Assembly (NCBI RefSeq): GCF_019704555.1
Contig: NZ_AP024745.1
Location: 11,335,501 to 11,399,500 of the forward strand
DNA length: 64,000 nucleotides
DNA from: Actinoplanes sp. L3-i22
GTDB taxonomy: Bacteria > Actinomycetota > Actinomycetes > Mycobacteriales > Micromonosporaceae
Direction: 5' to 3'
Position numbers and translations under genes: made by a program. Shown here piece after piece: positions 32,008-40,356 of this stretch (its first letter is position 1; each line of letters begins with the position of its first letter). A model generated the notes under the pieces. The model did not search any database, was not told the origin of the DNA, and saw only the letters and a list, made by a program, of their open reading frames with translations.

Positions 32008-33285
32008 GTGACCATGGGGACGAGGGTTTATCTGGCCCGCCTGGCCGGTCTGCCGGTGTTCGACCCCAACGGCGATCGTGTCGGCCGGGTGCGGGACGCG
32101 GTTGTCCGGCTGCGCACCACGAACCGACCGCCGCAAGTCGTCGGCCTGGTGGCCGAGATGGCGCTGCGGCGACGCATCTTCCTGCCGATCGGCCGGATCA
32201 CCGGCATGGACGCCGAGTCGGTGGTGCTCGGGACCGGCTCGCTGAACCTGCGCCGGTTCGAGAAACGGCCGAACGAGCTGCTCGTCCTGGAGGACCTGCT
32301 GGACCGCCGGGTCACCGTCGAGCCCGAGCAGGCCGGCGGGGTGGAGCACATCGGCGTGGTCCTGGACATCGGGATGGAGCTGAACCGGAACACCGAGTGG
32401 GTCGTCTCCCGGGTCGCGGTCCGCGAGCACACCGGGCGGCTGGCCCGTCGCGGCCACGTCTACCAGGTGGAGTACGACCGGGTCCGCGGCCTGGTCGGCC
32501 CGACCGACACGCAGGGCACGTCGAACCTGCTCGCCCTGCTGGAGCAGATGCGCCCGGCGGACATGGCGAACGCGCTGCAGGACCTGCCGGACGCCCGGCG
32601 CAACGAGGTGGCCGCCGCGCTGAGCGACCGCAAGCTCGCCGACGTGCTGGAGGAGCTGCCCGAGCACGACCAGGTGGAGATCCTGGCCCGGCTGGACCGG
32701 GAGCGGGCCGCCGACGTGCTGGAGCGGATGGACCCGGACGACGCCGCCGACCTGCTGGCCGAGCTGCCCAAGGCGGAGCAGGCGGTGCTGCTGGACCTGA
32801 TGGAGCCGGAGGAGGCCGCGCCGGTCCGTCAGCTGATGAACTACCGCCCGGGCACCGCGGGCAGTGTGATGACCTCCGAGCCGGTGATCCTCACCCCGGA
32901 CGCGACGGTCGCCGAGGCGCTGGCCCGGATCCGCGAGCCGGAGCTGTCGCCGGTGGTCGCCGCGCAGGTGTTCGTGGCGCGGGCACCGAGCGCCACCCCG
33001 ACCGGGAAGTATCTGGGCATGGTCCACTTCCAGCGCCTGCTGCGCGAGCCGCCGGCGTCGATCGTGGGCGGGCTGGTGGACAGCGACCTCGAGCCGCTGC
33101 GGCCGGACATCGGGCTGCCCGAGATCACCCGGCGGATGGCGATGTACGACATGGTCGCGATGCCGGTGGTCGACGGAACGAATCGGCTGCTCGGCGCGGT
33201 CACCGTCGACGACCTGCTGGACCACTCGCTGCCTCGGGACTGGCGTGACCGCGACGCGCACGACGACGAGGAGCTTCCGACATGA
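32008..33285 (+). CDS. MgtE N-terminal/CBS domain protein without membrane part
   Basis: The 425-residue soluble protein has an N-terminal PRC-barrel-like region (about 1-155, GTRVYLARLAGLPVFDPNGD), an MgtE_N helical repeat domain (about 170-285; LADVLEELPEHDQVEILARL and MDPDDAADLLAELP) and paired CBS domains (about 290-415; VMTSEPVILTPDATVAEAL). MgtE channels need a membrane domain, which is absent here, so it more likely senses Mg or nucleotides. It may work with the DUF1003 membrane protein, to which it is coupled by an ATGA overlap. GTG 32008 and ATG 32014 are both possible starts. Confidence 0.88.
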   Translation: MTMGTRVYLARLAGLPVFDPNGDRVGRVRDAVVRLRTTNRPPQVVGLVAEMALRRRIFLPIGRITGMDAESVVLGTGSLNLRRFEKRPNELLVLEDLLDRRVTVEPEQAGGVEHIGVVLDIGMELNRNTEWVVSRVAVREHTGRLARRGHVYQVEYDRVRGLVGPTDTQGTSNLLALLEQMRPADMANALQDLPDARRNEVAAALSDRKLADVLEELPEHDQVEILARLDRERAADVLERMDPDDAADLLAELPKAEQAVLLDLMEPEEAAPVRQLMNYRPGTAGSVMTSEPVILTPDATVAEALARIREPELSPVVAAQVFVARAPSATPTGKYLGMVHFQRLLREPPASIVGGLVDSDLEPLRPDIGLPEITRRMAMYDMVAMPVVDGTNRLLGAVTVDDLLDHSLPRDWRDRDAHDDEELPT

Positions 33286-33806
33286 GCGAAACTCGGCGCG
33301 ACCGGTTGGATCAGCCCCGCGAGCCGGGGCGGATGCAGCTGCCCCGGTTCGACCCGGAGGCGTTCGGCCGGTGGTCGGAGAGCATCGCGCGGTACATGGG
33401 GACGGCGAAGTTCATCGTCTACATGACGATCGTGATCGGCGCCTGGTTCGCCTGGAACACGCTGGCGCCGGACGCGATGCGGTTCGACCCGTACACGTTC
33501 ACGTTCCTCACCCTGATCCTGTCGCTGCAGGCGTCGTACGCCGCCCCGCTGATCCTGCTGGCGCAGAACCGGCAGACCGACCGGGACCGCCTGGGCATGG
33601 AGGAGGATCGACGCCGGGCGGCCATGCAGAAGGCCGACACCGAATTCCTGACCCGGGAGATCGCTTCCCTGCGGATCGCTCTGGGCGAGGTTGCGACCAG
33701 GGATTTCGTACGGTCTGAGCTGGCTCGCCTGGCCGACGAGTTGGACGAGGCGGCGCACCGCAGGGAGAAGCGCGCCCGTATGGAGTGGGAAGAGGACCAC
33801 CCCTGA
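33282..33806 (+). CDS. DUF1003 membrane protein
   Basis: This 174-residue protein has two closely spaced membrane helices (about 47-63 and 70-95) carrying the DUF1003 motifs FIVYMTIVIGAWFAWNTLA, FDPYTFTFLTLILSLQASYA and APLILLAQNRQ, then a C-terminal charged coiled coil. The family is of unknown function and is commonly encoded right after the MgtE_N/CBS protein in actinobacteria, as here (four-base overlap), suggesting a joint membrane complex. Confidence 0.9.
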   Translation: MSETRRDRLDQPREPGRMQLPRFDPEAFGRWSESIARYMGTAKFIVYMTIVIGAWFAWNTLAPDAMRFDPYTFTFLTLILSLQASYAAPLILLAQNRQTDRDRLGMEEDRRRAAMQKADTEFLTREIASLRIALGEVATRDFVRSELARLADELDEAAHRREKRARMEWEEDHP

Positions 33807-33827
33807 CGTGGACGTAACATAAGCAGC

Positions 33828-34976
33828 ATGTCCGCACCCGCATCCACCCTCGAGGACGCCGTTCAGGCAGCTCTGGCGACCGTCGACGACCCCGAGATCC
33901 GCCGCCCGATCACCGATCTCGGCATGGTCCAGGGCTTCACCGTCACCGATGGCCTGGTCAAGGTCGACCTGCTGCTCACCGTCGCCGGCTGCCCCCTGCG
34001 CGACAAGCTGACCAACGACATCACCGCCGCGGTCACCAAGGTCCCCGGGATCACCGGCGCCGAGATCAACTTCGGCGTGATGACCGAGGAACAGCGCAAG
34101 TCGCTGCAGACCACCCTGCGCGGTGGCGGCACCGAGGAACCGGTCATCCCGTTCGCCCAGCCCGGCTCCCGGACCAGGGTGTACGCGGTGGCCAGCGGCA
34201 AGGGCGGGGTCGGCAAGTCCAGCGTGACGGTGAACCTGGCCGTCGCGCTCGCCAAGCGGGGCCTGTCGGTCGGCGTGGTCGACGCGGACATCTACGGCCA
34301 CTCGGTGCCGCGGATGCTCGGCGTGGAGAGCCGCCCCACCCGGGTCGAGGACATGATCATGCCGCCGCAGTCGCACGGCGTGAAGGTGATCTCGATCGGC
34401 ATGTTCACCGCCGGCAACGCCGCGGTGGTCTGGCGCGGCCCGATGCTGCACCGGGCGCTGCAGCAGTTCCTCGCCGACGTCTACTGGGGCGACCTGGACG
34501 TGCTGCTGCTCGACCTGCCCCCGGGCACCGGCGACGTGGCGATCTCCCTGGCCCAGCTGCTGCCGAACGCGGAGATCCTGGTCGTCACCACCCCGCAGAT
34601 GGCCGCCGCCGAGGTGGCCGAGCGGGCCGGCGCGATCGCGCTGCAGACCCACCAGCGGCTGGTCGGCGTGGTGGAGAACATGTCCTGGCTCGAGCTGCCG
34701 GACGGGTCCCGCATGGAGGTCTTCGGCTCCGGCGGCGGGCAGACCGTGGCCGATTCGCTGAGCCAGACCATCGGGGCGCGGGTGCCGCTGCTCGGCCAGA
34801 TCCCGCTGGACACCCTGGTCCGCGAGGCCGGCGACGCCGGCAACCCGATCGTGCTGGCCGCCCCGGAGTCACCGGCGGCGAAGGCGCTCGACGCCGTGGC
34901 CGACAAACTGGCCGTCCGCCGAGAGTCCCTGGTCGGCAAGCCGCTCGGCCTCATGGTGAACGCCAAGCGGGGCTGA
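33828..34976 (+). CDS. mrp: Mrp/NBP35-family iron-sulphur carrier ATPase
   Basis: The 382-residue protein has an N-terminal MIP18/DUF59 domain (about 1-85) and a P-loop ATPase with the deviant Walker A SGKGGVGKSSV and the downstream LLLDLPPGTGD. These are typical of Mrp/ApbC scaffolds that hold and deliver Fe-S clusters. The CxxC that binds the cluster in other members is not obvious; TVAGCPLRDK supplies one Cys in the MIP18 domain. TAACAT ends seven bases before ATG 33828, so the mRNA may be leaderless. It converges on tatB. Confidence 0.92.
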   Translation: MSAPASTLEDAVQAALATVDDPEIRRPITDLGMVQGFTVTDGLVKVDLLLTVAGCPLRDKLTNDITAAVTKVPGITGAEINFGVMTEEQRKSLQTTLRGGGTEEPVIPFAQPGSRTRVYAVASGKGGVGKSSVTVNLAVALAKRGLSVGVVDADIYGHSVPRMLGVESRPTRVEDMIMPPQSHGVKVISIGMFTAGNAAVVWRGPMLHRALQQFLADVYWGDLDVLLLDLPPGTGDVAISLAQLLPNAEILVVTTPQMAAAEVAERAGAIALQTHQRLVGVVENMSWLELPDGSRMEVFGSGGGQTVADSLSQTIGARVPLLGQIPLDTLVREAGDAGNPIVLAAPESPAAKALDAVADKLAVRRESLVGKPLGLMVNAKRG

Positions 34977-34985
34977 CACTCCTCG

Positions 34986-35009
34986 GGCCGCGGTCTTCGG
35001 ACCGCGGCC
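34986..35009. terminator. Hairpin terminator between mrp and tatB
   Basis: A perfect 10-bp stem (GGCCGCGGTC / GACCGCGGCC) with a stable TTCG loop is followed by TTCGTTTTA. It serves mrp and probably the convergent tatB. Confidence 0.88.
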
Positions 35010-35015
35010 TTCGTT

Positions 35016-35453
35016 TTACGTCGCGTCGAGGTCGAAGCGCTGGGCCGGGCGAGGCGCCTCGACCGGCGTGGCGGCCGGCTTCCGGGTGGCGGCGCCCTTG
35101 ATGTCGGCGGCGGTCTCGTTGAGGTGGGACTTCACACCGTTGAGCTCCGTCTTGACGCCGTTCAGATCCTGCTTCACATCCTCGAAGAGGCTCTGCAGCG
35201 GCTTGCGCAGCGACTGCTCCTCGTCCTCGCTGAGGATGTGCTTGCGGATGAACGCCTTCGGATGCAGATCCTCCAGCTGGATGTCGGTGCCCAGCTCACG
35301 GCTCAGGTCCGAGGTCGCGTTCTGCGCCATGGCGCGCAGCCCGCGGAGCATCTTCAGCCCCTCCCCGATCACCTTGGGCAGGCGTTCCCCGAAGATCAGC
35401 AGCGCCAGCATGAGCAGCGCGCCGATCTCCCACCAGTTCAGATTCTCGAACAC
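35016..35453 (-). CDS. tatB: Twin-arginine translocase subunit TatB
   Basis: The 145-residue TatB has the N-terminal helix in FENLNWWEIGALLMLALLIF, the hinge GERLPKVI, an amphipathic helix with LKMLRGLRAMAQNA, and a long charged tail with repeated LNGVK units. TatB acts with TatA and TatC to recognise folded proteins bearing twin-arginine signals. GTG 35453 has GGGAGG six bases upstream; a longer frame lacks a site. It is the distal gene after htrA on the minus strand. Confidence 0.93.
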   Translation of the reverse strand: MFENLNWWEIGALLMLALLIFGERLPKVIGEGLKMLRGLRAMAQNATSDLSRELGTDIQLEDLHPKAFIRKHILSEDEEQSLRKPLQSLFEDVKQDLNGVKTELNGVKSHLNETAADIKGAATRKPAATPVEAPRPAQRFDLDAT

Positions 35454-35522
35454 GAGCGGCCTCCCGAGCGTCCGGGAGCAAGCGTACGCACGGAGTCTGT
35501 CCGCGAACACCCCACCGGGCTG

Positions 35523-36779
35523 TTAGTTGGTGTCTGCGGCGAGCGTCACGGAGGCCGAGGCGGTCTTGGTGCCGCGCCGGTACTCCACCGCGACGACCGC
35601 GCCGGGGGCGTGCTTGCGCACCAGGGCGATCAGGTCGGTGCCGTCCTGCAGCGGGCGGCCGTCGAGCTTGGTGAGCACGTCACCGGCCTTCAGACCGGCC
35701 GCGGCGGCCGGACCGGCCGGCTCGACCGAGCGCAGCTTGGCCCCGGTGGCGCCGCTGCCCCCGGTGGTGACCTCGGCGCCGATCACGGTGCGCCGGGCCT
35801 TGCCGGTGTCGATGATGTCCTGCGCGATCCGCTTCGCCTGGTTGATCGGGATGGCGAAGGCGAGACCGATGTTGCCGGCCTCGGTGTCCGCGCCGCCGAC
35901 CGAGCGGATCACCGAGTTCACCCCGATGACCTGACCGGCCGCGTTCACCAGCGGGCCGCCGGAGTTGCCCTGGTTGACCGCGGCGTCGGTCTGGACGGCC
36001 GCGTAGTAGCGCGTGGTGCCGCCCGACTCGCCGGCCTCGATGGTGCGGTCGAGGGCGCTGACGATCCCGTACGTCACGGTGTTCTCCAGCGCGAGGGGTG
36101 AGCCGAAAGCGAGCACCGGGTCACCCACCGCGATCGCGTCCGAATCCCCGAACTCGACCGCGGGCAGATTCGGCTTTGCGACTTTGATCACCGCGATGTC
36201 GGACTCCGGAGCCCGCCCGACCAGCTTCGCGGCGGCCGTGGTGCCGTCGCTGAAGGAGACCGACATGGTCGTCCCGGCGCCGTCCACCACGTGGTCGTTG
36301 GTGATCACGTAGCCGTCCGCGGAGACCACGAAACCGGACCCGATCGCACCTGTCACGTGCACGGTGACGACGCTCGGCTGGACCTTTTTCGCCACCCCGG
36401 CGAGCGATTCCGGGTCCCGGGCGGCCACCGCCGGGGCCTGCTGACCGGACGCGCCGAGCTGGGTGCCGCCGCCGGTGACGTAGCCGCCCCGGACCGCGAA
36501 GACGAAGCCCAGGGTCCCGCCGACACCCCCCGCGAGCAGGGCGGTGAGCAGGCAGATCAACAACACTGGAGCGTACGACCGGCGGGGCGCGTCCGGATCC
36601 GGAACCGGGTCCAGCGCGGGGCCGCCGGTGGACGCCGGCGCCGGCAGCACGACCGCGGCCGGGGCATGCGGGTCCCGCCACGGATCGTTTGTCGCGTCGC
36701 TCCACCAGGGCGACCCGGACGGCGGCTGCTCGTGCCCGCCGGGCACAGACGACGGGCGCCAATTCCAGCCGTCGGTCAC
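35523..36779 (-). CDS. HtrA-like membrane serine protease with PDZ domain
   Basis: The 418-residue protease has a Trp- and Pro-rich cytoplasmic head, one membrane helix (about 71-95), a trypsin-like domain with the catalytic His (YVITNDHVVDGAGT), Asp (PESDIAVIKV) and Ser (NQGNSGGPLV), and a C-terminal PDZ domain (AAGLKAGDVLTKLDGRPL). It should degrade or cleave misfolded proteins outside the membrane. GTG 36779 has GGAGG six bases upstream, better than a GTG at 36827. In mycobacteria and streptomycetes this gene follows sigE-rseA, but here no sigma factor is present. Confidence 0.9.
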   Translation of the reverse strand: MTDGWNWRPSSVPGGHEQPPSGSPWWSDATNDPWRDPHAPAAVVLPAPASTGGPALDPVPDPDAPRRSYAPVLLICLLTALLAGGVGGTLGFVFAVRGGYVTGGGTQLGASGQQAPAVAARDPESLAGVAKKVQPSVVTVHVTGAIGSGFVVSADGYVITNDHVVDGAGTTMSVSFSDGTTAAAKLVGRAPESDIAVIKVAKPNLPAVEFGDSDAIAVGDPVLAFGSPLALENTVTYGIVSALDRTIEAGESGGTTRYYAAVQTDAAVNQGNSGGPLVNAAGQVIGVNSVIRSVGGADTEAGNIGLAFAIPINQAKRIAQDIIDTGKARRTVIGAEVTTGGSGATGAKLRSVEPAGPAAAAGLKAGDVLTKLDGRPLQDGTDLIALVRKHAPGAVVAVEYRRGTKTASASVTLAADTN

Positions 36780-36986
36780 GTGGGGCCTCCAGTCATCGCT
36801 CGCCCGGCTCCGCATCCAGGATGACACGGATTACGAGCGCCGTGCCGTCCAGCCGAGGCCCTGCCGCCCCGAGTGGCCTGTTTATCCATCGACAGCACCG
36901 TGCATCACGGGTAGTCATCGCTCTACTCTCTTATCCGATGTGCGTGGTTAGCCGCGACATCGCACCCCGCCGCACGGAGGTTCGTC

Positions 36987-37643
36987 ATCATCGGTCCCGC
37001 CGCCCGCTCCTTCGGCCAGCAATCCGGCCACTCCACGCCGTTCGCCGAGACCTACGCGACCGAGGACCCGATCCTGCAGACCGCCCGCTCGCTCGCGCAC
37101 GAGCTCGGCCTGCCCTGTGTCTCCCCCGGCGCCGGCTCCGTGCTGCGCCTGCTGGCCGCGGCCGGCAACGCCAAGGCCGTCGTCGAGATCGGCACCGGCA
37201 CCGGCGTGAGCGGCATCTGGCTGCTCCGCGGCATGCGCCCGGACGGGGTGCTCACCACGATCGACGTCGAGCACGAGCATCAGCGGATCGCCCGCCGGGT
37301 GTTCGTCGAGGCCGGCTTCGCGCCGGGGCGGACCCGGATCATCAGCGGCCGGTCGCTCGACGTGCTCCCCCGGCTCGCCGACGGGGCGTACGACCTGATC
37401 TTCGTGGACGCCGACACCACCGAGTTCGCCGCGTGCACCGAGGCGGCACTGCGGCTGCTGCGGACCGGCGGCGTGCTGATCGTGAACGGGGTGCACGCCG
37501 GCGGCCGGATCAGCGACCCGTCCGCCCGCGACGTGGACACCCTGACCGTGCGCGAGACGGTGAAGTCGATCCGCGAGTCCGAGGACTGGATCCCGGCGGT
37601 CATCTCGTCAGGCGCCGGATTGCTGACCGCCGTCAAGCGTTGA
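36987..37643 (+). CDS. O-methyltransferase, apparent non-canonical ATC start
   Basis: The 218-residue SAM-dependent O-methyltransferase (Rv1220c type) has the motif VVEIGTGTGVSGIWLLRGM, VLTTIDVEHEHQRIAR and YDLIFVDAD. The homologous region reaches upstream to FAETYATEDPILQTARSLAH, but there is no ATG, GTG or TTG in frame between the upstream stop and GTG 37140, which would remove about 50 conserved residues. CGGAGG at 36975-36980 lies six bases before ATC 36987, so ATC is the likely start. Alternatives are a sequencing error or an ATC three bases later. Its 3' end overlaps the convergent pepA by 36 bases. Confidence 0.82.
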   Translation: MIGPAARSFGQQSGHSTPFAETYATEDPILQTARSLAHELGLPCVSPGAGSVLRLLAAAGNAKAVVEIGTGTGVSGIWLLRGMRPDGVLTTIDVEHEHQRIARRVFVEAGFAPGRTRIISGRSLDVLPRLADGAYDLIFVDADTTEFAACTEAALRLLRTGGVLIVNGVHAGGRISDPSARDVDTLTVRETVKSIRESEDWIPAVISSGAGLLTAVKR

Positions 37644-39023
37644 CAGGTAGCGCACCAGCATGCGGGCGCCCCAGCCGGTGGCGCCCTTGGTGAGGGCGCC
37701 GTCGTGGGCCTCGGCCCAGGACGGGGCGGACATGTCCAGGTGGGCCCAGGGGGCGGCGCCGAAGAAGTCGCGCAGGAAGAGCGCGGCCATCACCGAGCCC
37801 GGCCCGGACGGGGCGCTGACCCGGTCGGCGATGTCGCTGCGCAGGTATTCCACGTAGTCGCCGGGCATCGGCAGCCGCCACATCCGCTCGCCGGCCGCGT
37901 CACCGGCCGCGGCGAGCGCCGCCGCCAGCTCGTCGTCCGGGCTGTAGAGGGCGGCTGTGCGCTTGCCCAGCGCGACCGCGTTCGCCCCGGTCAGCGTCGC
38001 CAGGTTGAGCACCAGGTCGGGCTTCAGCTCGGCGGCCGCGTACGCCAGCGCGTCGGCCAGCACGATCCGGCCCTCGGCGTCCGAGTTCGTGTTCTCGCTG
38101 GTCGACCCGTCGTAGTGGGTGATCACGTCGCCGGGGCGGAAGGCCGCGCCGCCGATCGCGTTCTCGGCGAGCGGGGTGAGTGCGGTGATCCGGACCGGCA
38201 GGCCCAGGTCCGCCGCGGCGAGCGTGGCGGCGACGACCGCGGCCGCCCCGCCCATGTCCTTCTTCATCAGCTTCATCGCGTCGCGCGGCTTGATCGAGAT
38301 GCCGCCGGTGTCGAACGTGATGCCCTTGCCGACCAGCACCACGTGCCGCGGCGACGGCACCCCCGGCGGGGTCCAGGAGAGCTCGGCGAAGCGCGGCGGC
38401 GAGACCGAACCGGCGCCGACCGCCCGCAGGCCGCCGAACCGCTCCAGCTCGGCACCGGCGAGCACCTTGACGGTCACGCCCGGCCGGCCCGCCGCCTCGG
38501 CGACCACCTGGGCGGCGAACCACTCCGGGGTCTTCAGCGACGCCGGCGTGTTGGTCAGGTCCCGGGCCAGCCACGCGGCGGTGGCGGTGGCCCGCGCCTG
38601 GGCGAGGCCACGTTCGTACCGTGATGGGTTGTCGCTGATCAGATCCGCCGGGCCGGACCGAGGCGGGGTGGGCGCGTCGCGATAGCGGTAGCCGCCCAGC
38701 CAGAGCCCTTCGGCGAGGCCGCGCACCGCGGCCTCGGACGCACCGTCCGGAATCTTGATCTGGGCATGTTCGTCGTCCGCCAGCGCCCGGACGATCGCCG
38801 CGCCGGCGGCTCGCCAGCCGGCCTCGTCGCCGTCGCCGAGGCCGGCCAGCAGCACCCGGGACGGGCGCCTCAGCGGGCGCGGCAGGACGGTGATCTCGCC
38901 GGTTCCCAGCGCTCCGGGAAGCGCGGCCAACTCGGCGCCGACGTCGCCCGGCAGCACCTCACCGACCGGAACAACCCAGGTGCGCTGATCGTCCAGCACT
39001 TCAGTCAAGCCGATGGAGAACAC
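37608..39023 (-). CDS. pepA: Leucyl aminopeptidase, M17 family
   Basis: The 471-residue M17 metallo-aminopeptidase removes N-terminal residues from peptides. It shows the two-metal site: GKGITFDTGGISIKP (Lys and Asp ligands), MKKDMGGAA and the signature NTNSDAEGRIVLADAL (Asp, Glu and catalytic Arg). The N-terminal domain (1-165) is typical. It starts with GTG 39023. The last 36 bases overlap the O-methyltransferase gene on the opposite strand. Confidence 0.94.
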   Translation of the reverse strand: MFSIGLTEVLDDQRTWVVPVGEVLPGDVGAELAALPGALGTGEITVLPRPLRRPSRVLLAGLGDGDEAGWRAAGAAIVRALADDEHAQIKIPDGASEAAVRGLAEGLWLGGYRYRDAPTPPRSGPADLISDNPSRYERGLAQARATATAAWLARDLTNTPASLKTPEWFAAQVVAEAAGRPGVTVKVLAGAELERFGGLRAVGAGSVSPPRFAELSWTPPGVPSPRHVVLVGKGITFDTGGISIKPRDAMKLMKKDMGGAAAVVAATLAAADLGLPVRITALTPLAENAIGGAAFRPGDVITHYDGSTSENTNSDAEGRIVLADALAYAAAELKPDLVLNLATLTGANAVALGKRTAALYSPDDELAAALAAAGDAAGERMWRLPMPGDYVEYLRSDIADRVSAPSGPGSVMAALFLRDFFGAAPWAHLDMSAPSWAEAHDGALTKGATGWGARMLVRYLSTLDGGQQSGA

Positions 39024-39053
39024 GGGAGGATGACCTTTCCGTAAGACGTGGAA

Positions 39054-39089
39054 AGCCCGCCGGTACGGGCGGTACCGTACCGGCGGGCT
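39054..39089 (-). terminator. Hairpin terminator after the DUF3117 gene
   Basis: A perfect 15-bp stem (AGCCCGCCGGTACGG / CCGTACCGGCGGGCT) with a GCGGTA loop is followed on the minus strand by TTTCC. It separates the DUF3117 gene from pepA. Confidence 0.8.
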
Positions 39090-39100
39090 CGCGTGAAACG

Positions 39101-39268
39101 TCAGCCGGCGATCGACTTCAACGCGTCACCCAGCGCGTTGGCCTCGTCCGGGGTCATCTCCACGACGAGACGGCCACCACCCTCCAGCGGGACGCGCATG
39201 ACGATGCCACGGCCCTCCTTGGTGACCTCCAGCGGACCATCGCCCGTCCGCGGCTTCATCGCCGCCAT
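39101..39268 (-). CDS. DUF3117 small actinobacterial protein
   Basis: The minus strand encodes 55 residues: MAAMKPRTGDGPLEVTKEGR, then GIVMRVPLEGGGRLVVEMTP and DEANALGDALKSIAG. This is the nearly invariant DUF3117 sequence found across actinobacteria; its function is unknown. A hairpin terminator follows. It lies alone between pepA and the divergent paaX-like gene. Confidence 0.93.
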   Translation of the reverse strand: MAAMKPRTGDGPLEVTKEGRGIVMRVPLEGGGRLVVEMTPDEANALGDALKSIAG

Positions 39269-39540
39269 TTTGTCTCCCCTCAGACCTACGTCAGGGTTGG
39301 TGGGTTACCCCACAGCCACTTGCTCCTGGAATGCCAGCAGCGCGTCACGTGCTCAGCCCCACGTGATGCGGTGCTCGTTTCCGACCGGCGGCCGTACAGG
39401 CCGTTTCACGCCTTCGCGTGTCGCGGCCCACCGTGCCGATCAAACATTTTCCCTGATGAACACCGGCGAACCCAAACCCAGCCCGGGCGGATGTGACAGC
39501 GTCTAGCATATCGTCTTTCGGGCTGTCACAATGTGCGGTC

Positions 39541-40356
39541 ATGCAGGCGCGGTCCGCACTCTTCGACCTGTACGGCGACTACCTGCGCACCCGGGGCTCC
39601 CGAGCACCGGTCGCCGCCCTCGTGCGGCTGCTCGCTCCGCTGGACATCGCAGCCCCAGCGGTCCGCACTGCCGTGTCGAGAATGGTGCGACAAGGCTGGC
39701 TTCATCCGTTGCGTCTGGCCTCCGGACCGGGCTATCTGCTCACTCCGAGGGCCGCGCGCCGGCTGGACGAGGCCACCGCCCGGGTCTATCGAACCGGACG
39801 CGGCGGCTGGGACGGCCGATTCGACATGATCATGCTGCACGATCCGCCGCTGGCCCGGCGGGAGGCCGAGCGCGTGGCGTTCCTCGGCTACGGGCCGCTC
39901 AGCGATCAGATCTGGGTCGCCCCGCGCGCGTCGGACGAGCTGGAGGCGGCGCTGCAGGAGGCCGGCACGGCATACGACCGGTTCAGCGCCAGCCACACGG
40001 CCGGCTCCGCGGGCGCCGCCGCGATCGTCGGCCGGGCCTGGGACCTGGACCGGATCGGACGTTCGTACCGGGCCTTCGAGGACGAGTTGCTGCCGGTGGT
40101 GAAAGCGGTCAACGGGCGCAGTTCGGACGAGGAGGCGTATGCCGCGCGTTTCCGGCTCGTCCACGCCTGGCGCTCGTTCCTGTTCCAGGATCCGCAACTG
40201 CCCGCCGCGCTGCTGCCGTCCGGCTGGCCGGGTCTGCACGCCGCGGTCTTCTTCGACAAGCACGCCGCCCGATTGCGCCCCGCCGCCGACCGGTACGTCG
40301 AGCGTTGCCTGCACGCAGCTCAGAAGAGCGCCCGTGTGGGATTCTCTGACACATGA
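39541..40356 (+). CDS. PaaX-family transcriptional repressor
   Basis: The 271-residue regulator has an N-terminal winged helix (LFDLYGDYLRTRGSRAP, then AVRTAVSRMVRQGWLHP), a central linker domain and a C-terminal PaaX-C domain (LVHAWRSFLFQDPQLPAALLP) typical of PaaX. PaaX represses phenylacetate catabolism and is released by phenylacetyl-CoA. It overlaps the enoyl-CoA hydratase gene by four bases (ATGA), implying co-regulation. ATG 39541 starts the conserved region; a longer frame from 39493 adds 16 non-conserved residues. Confidence 0.9.
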   Translation: MQARSALFDLYGDYLRTRGSRAPVAALVRLLAPLDIAAPAVRTAVSRMVRQGWLHPLRLASGPGYLLTPRAARRLDEATARVYRTGRGGWDGRFDMIMLHDPPLARREAERVAFLGYGPLSDQIWVAPRASDELEAALQEAGTAYDRFSASHTAGSAGAAAIVGRAWDLDRIGRSYRAFEDELLPVVKAVNGRSSDEEAYAARFRLVHAWRSFLFQDPQLPAALLPSGWPGLHAAVFFDKHAARLRPAADRYVERCLHAAQKSARVGFSDT

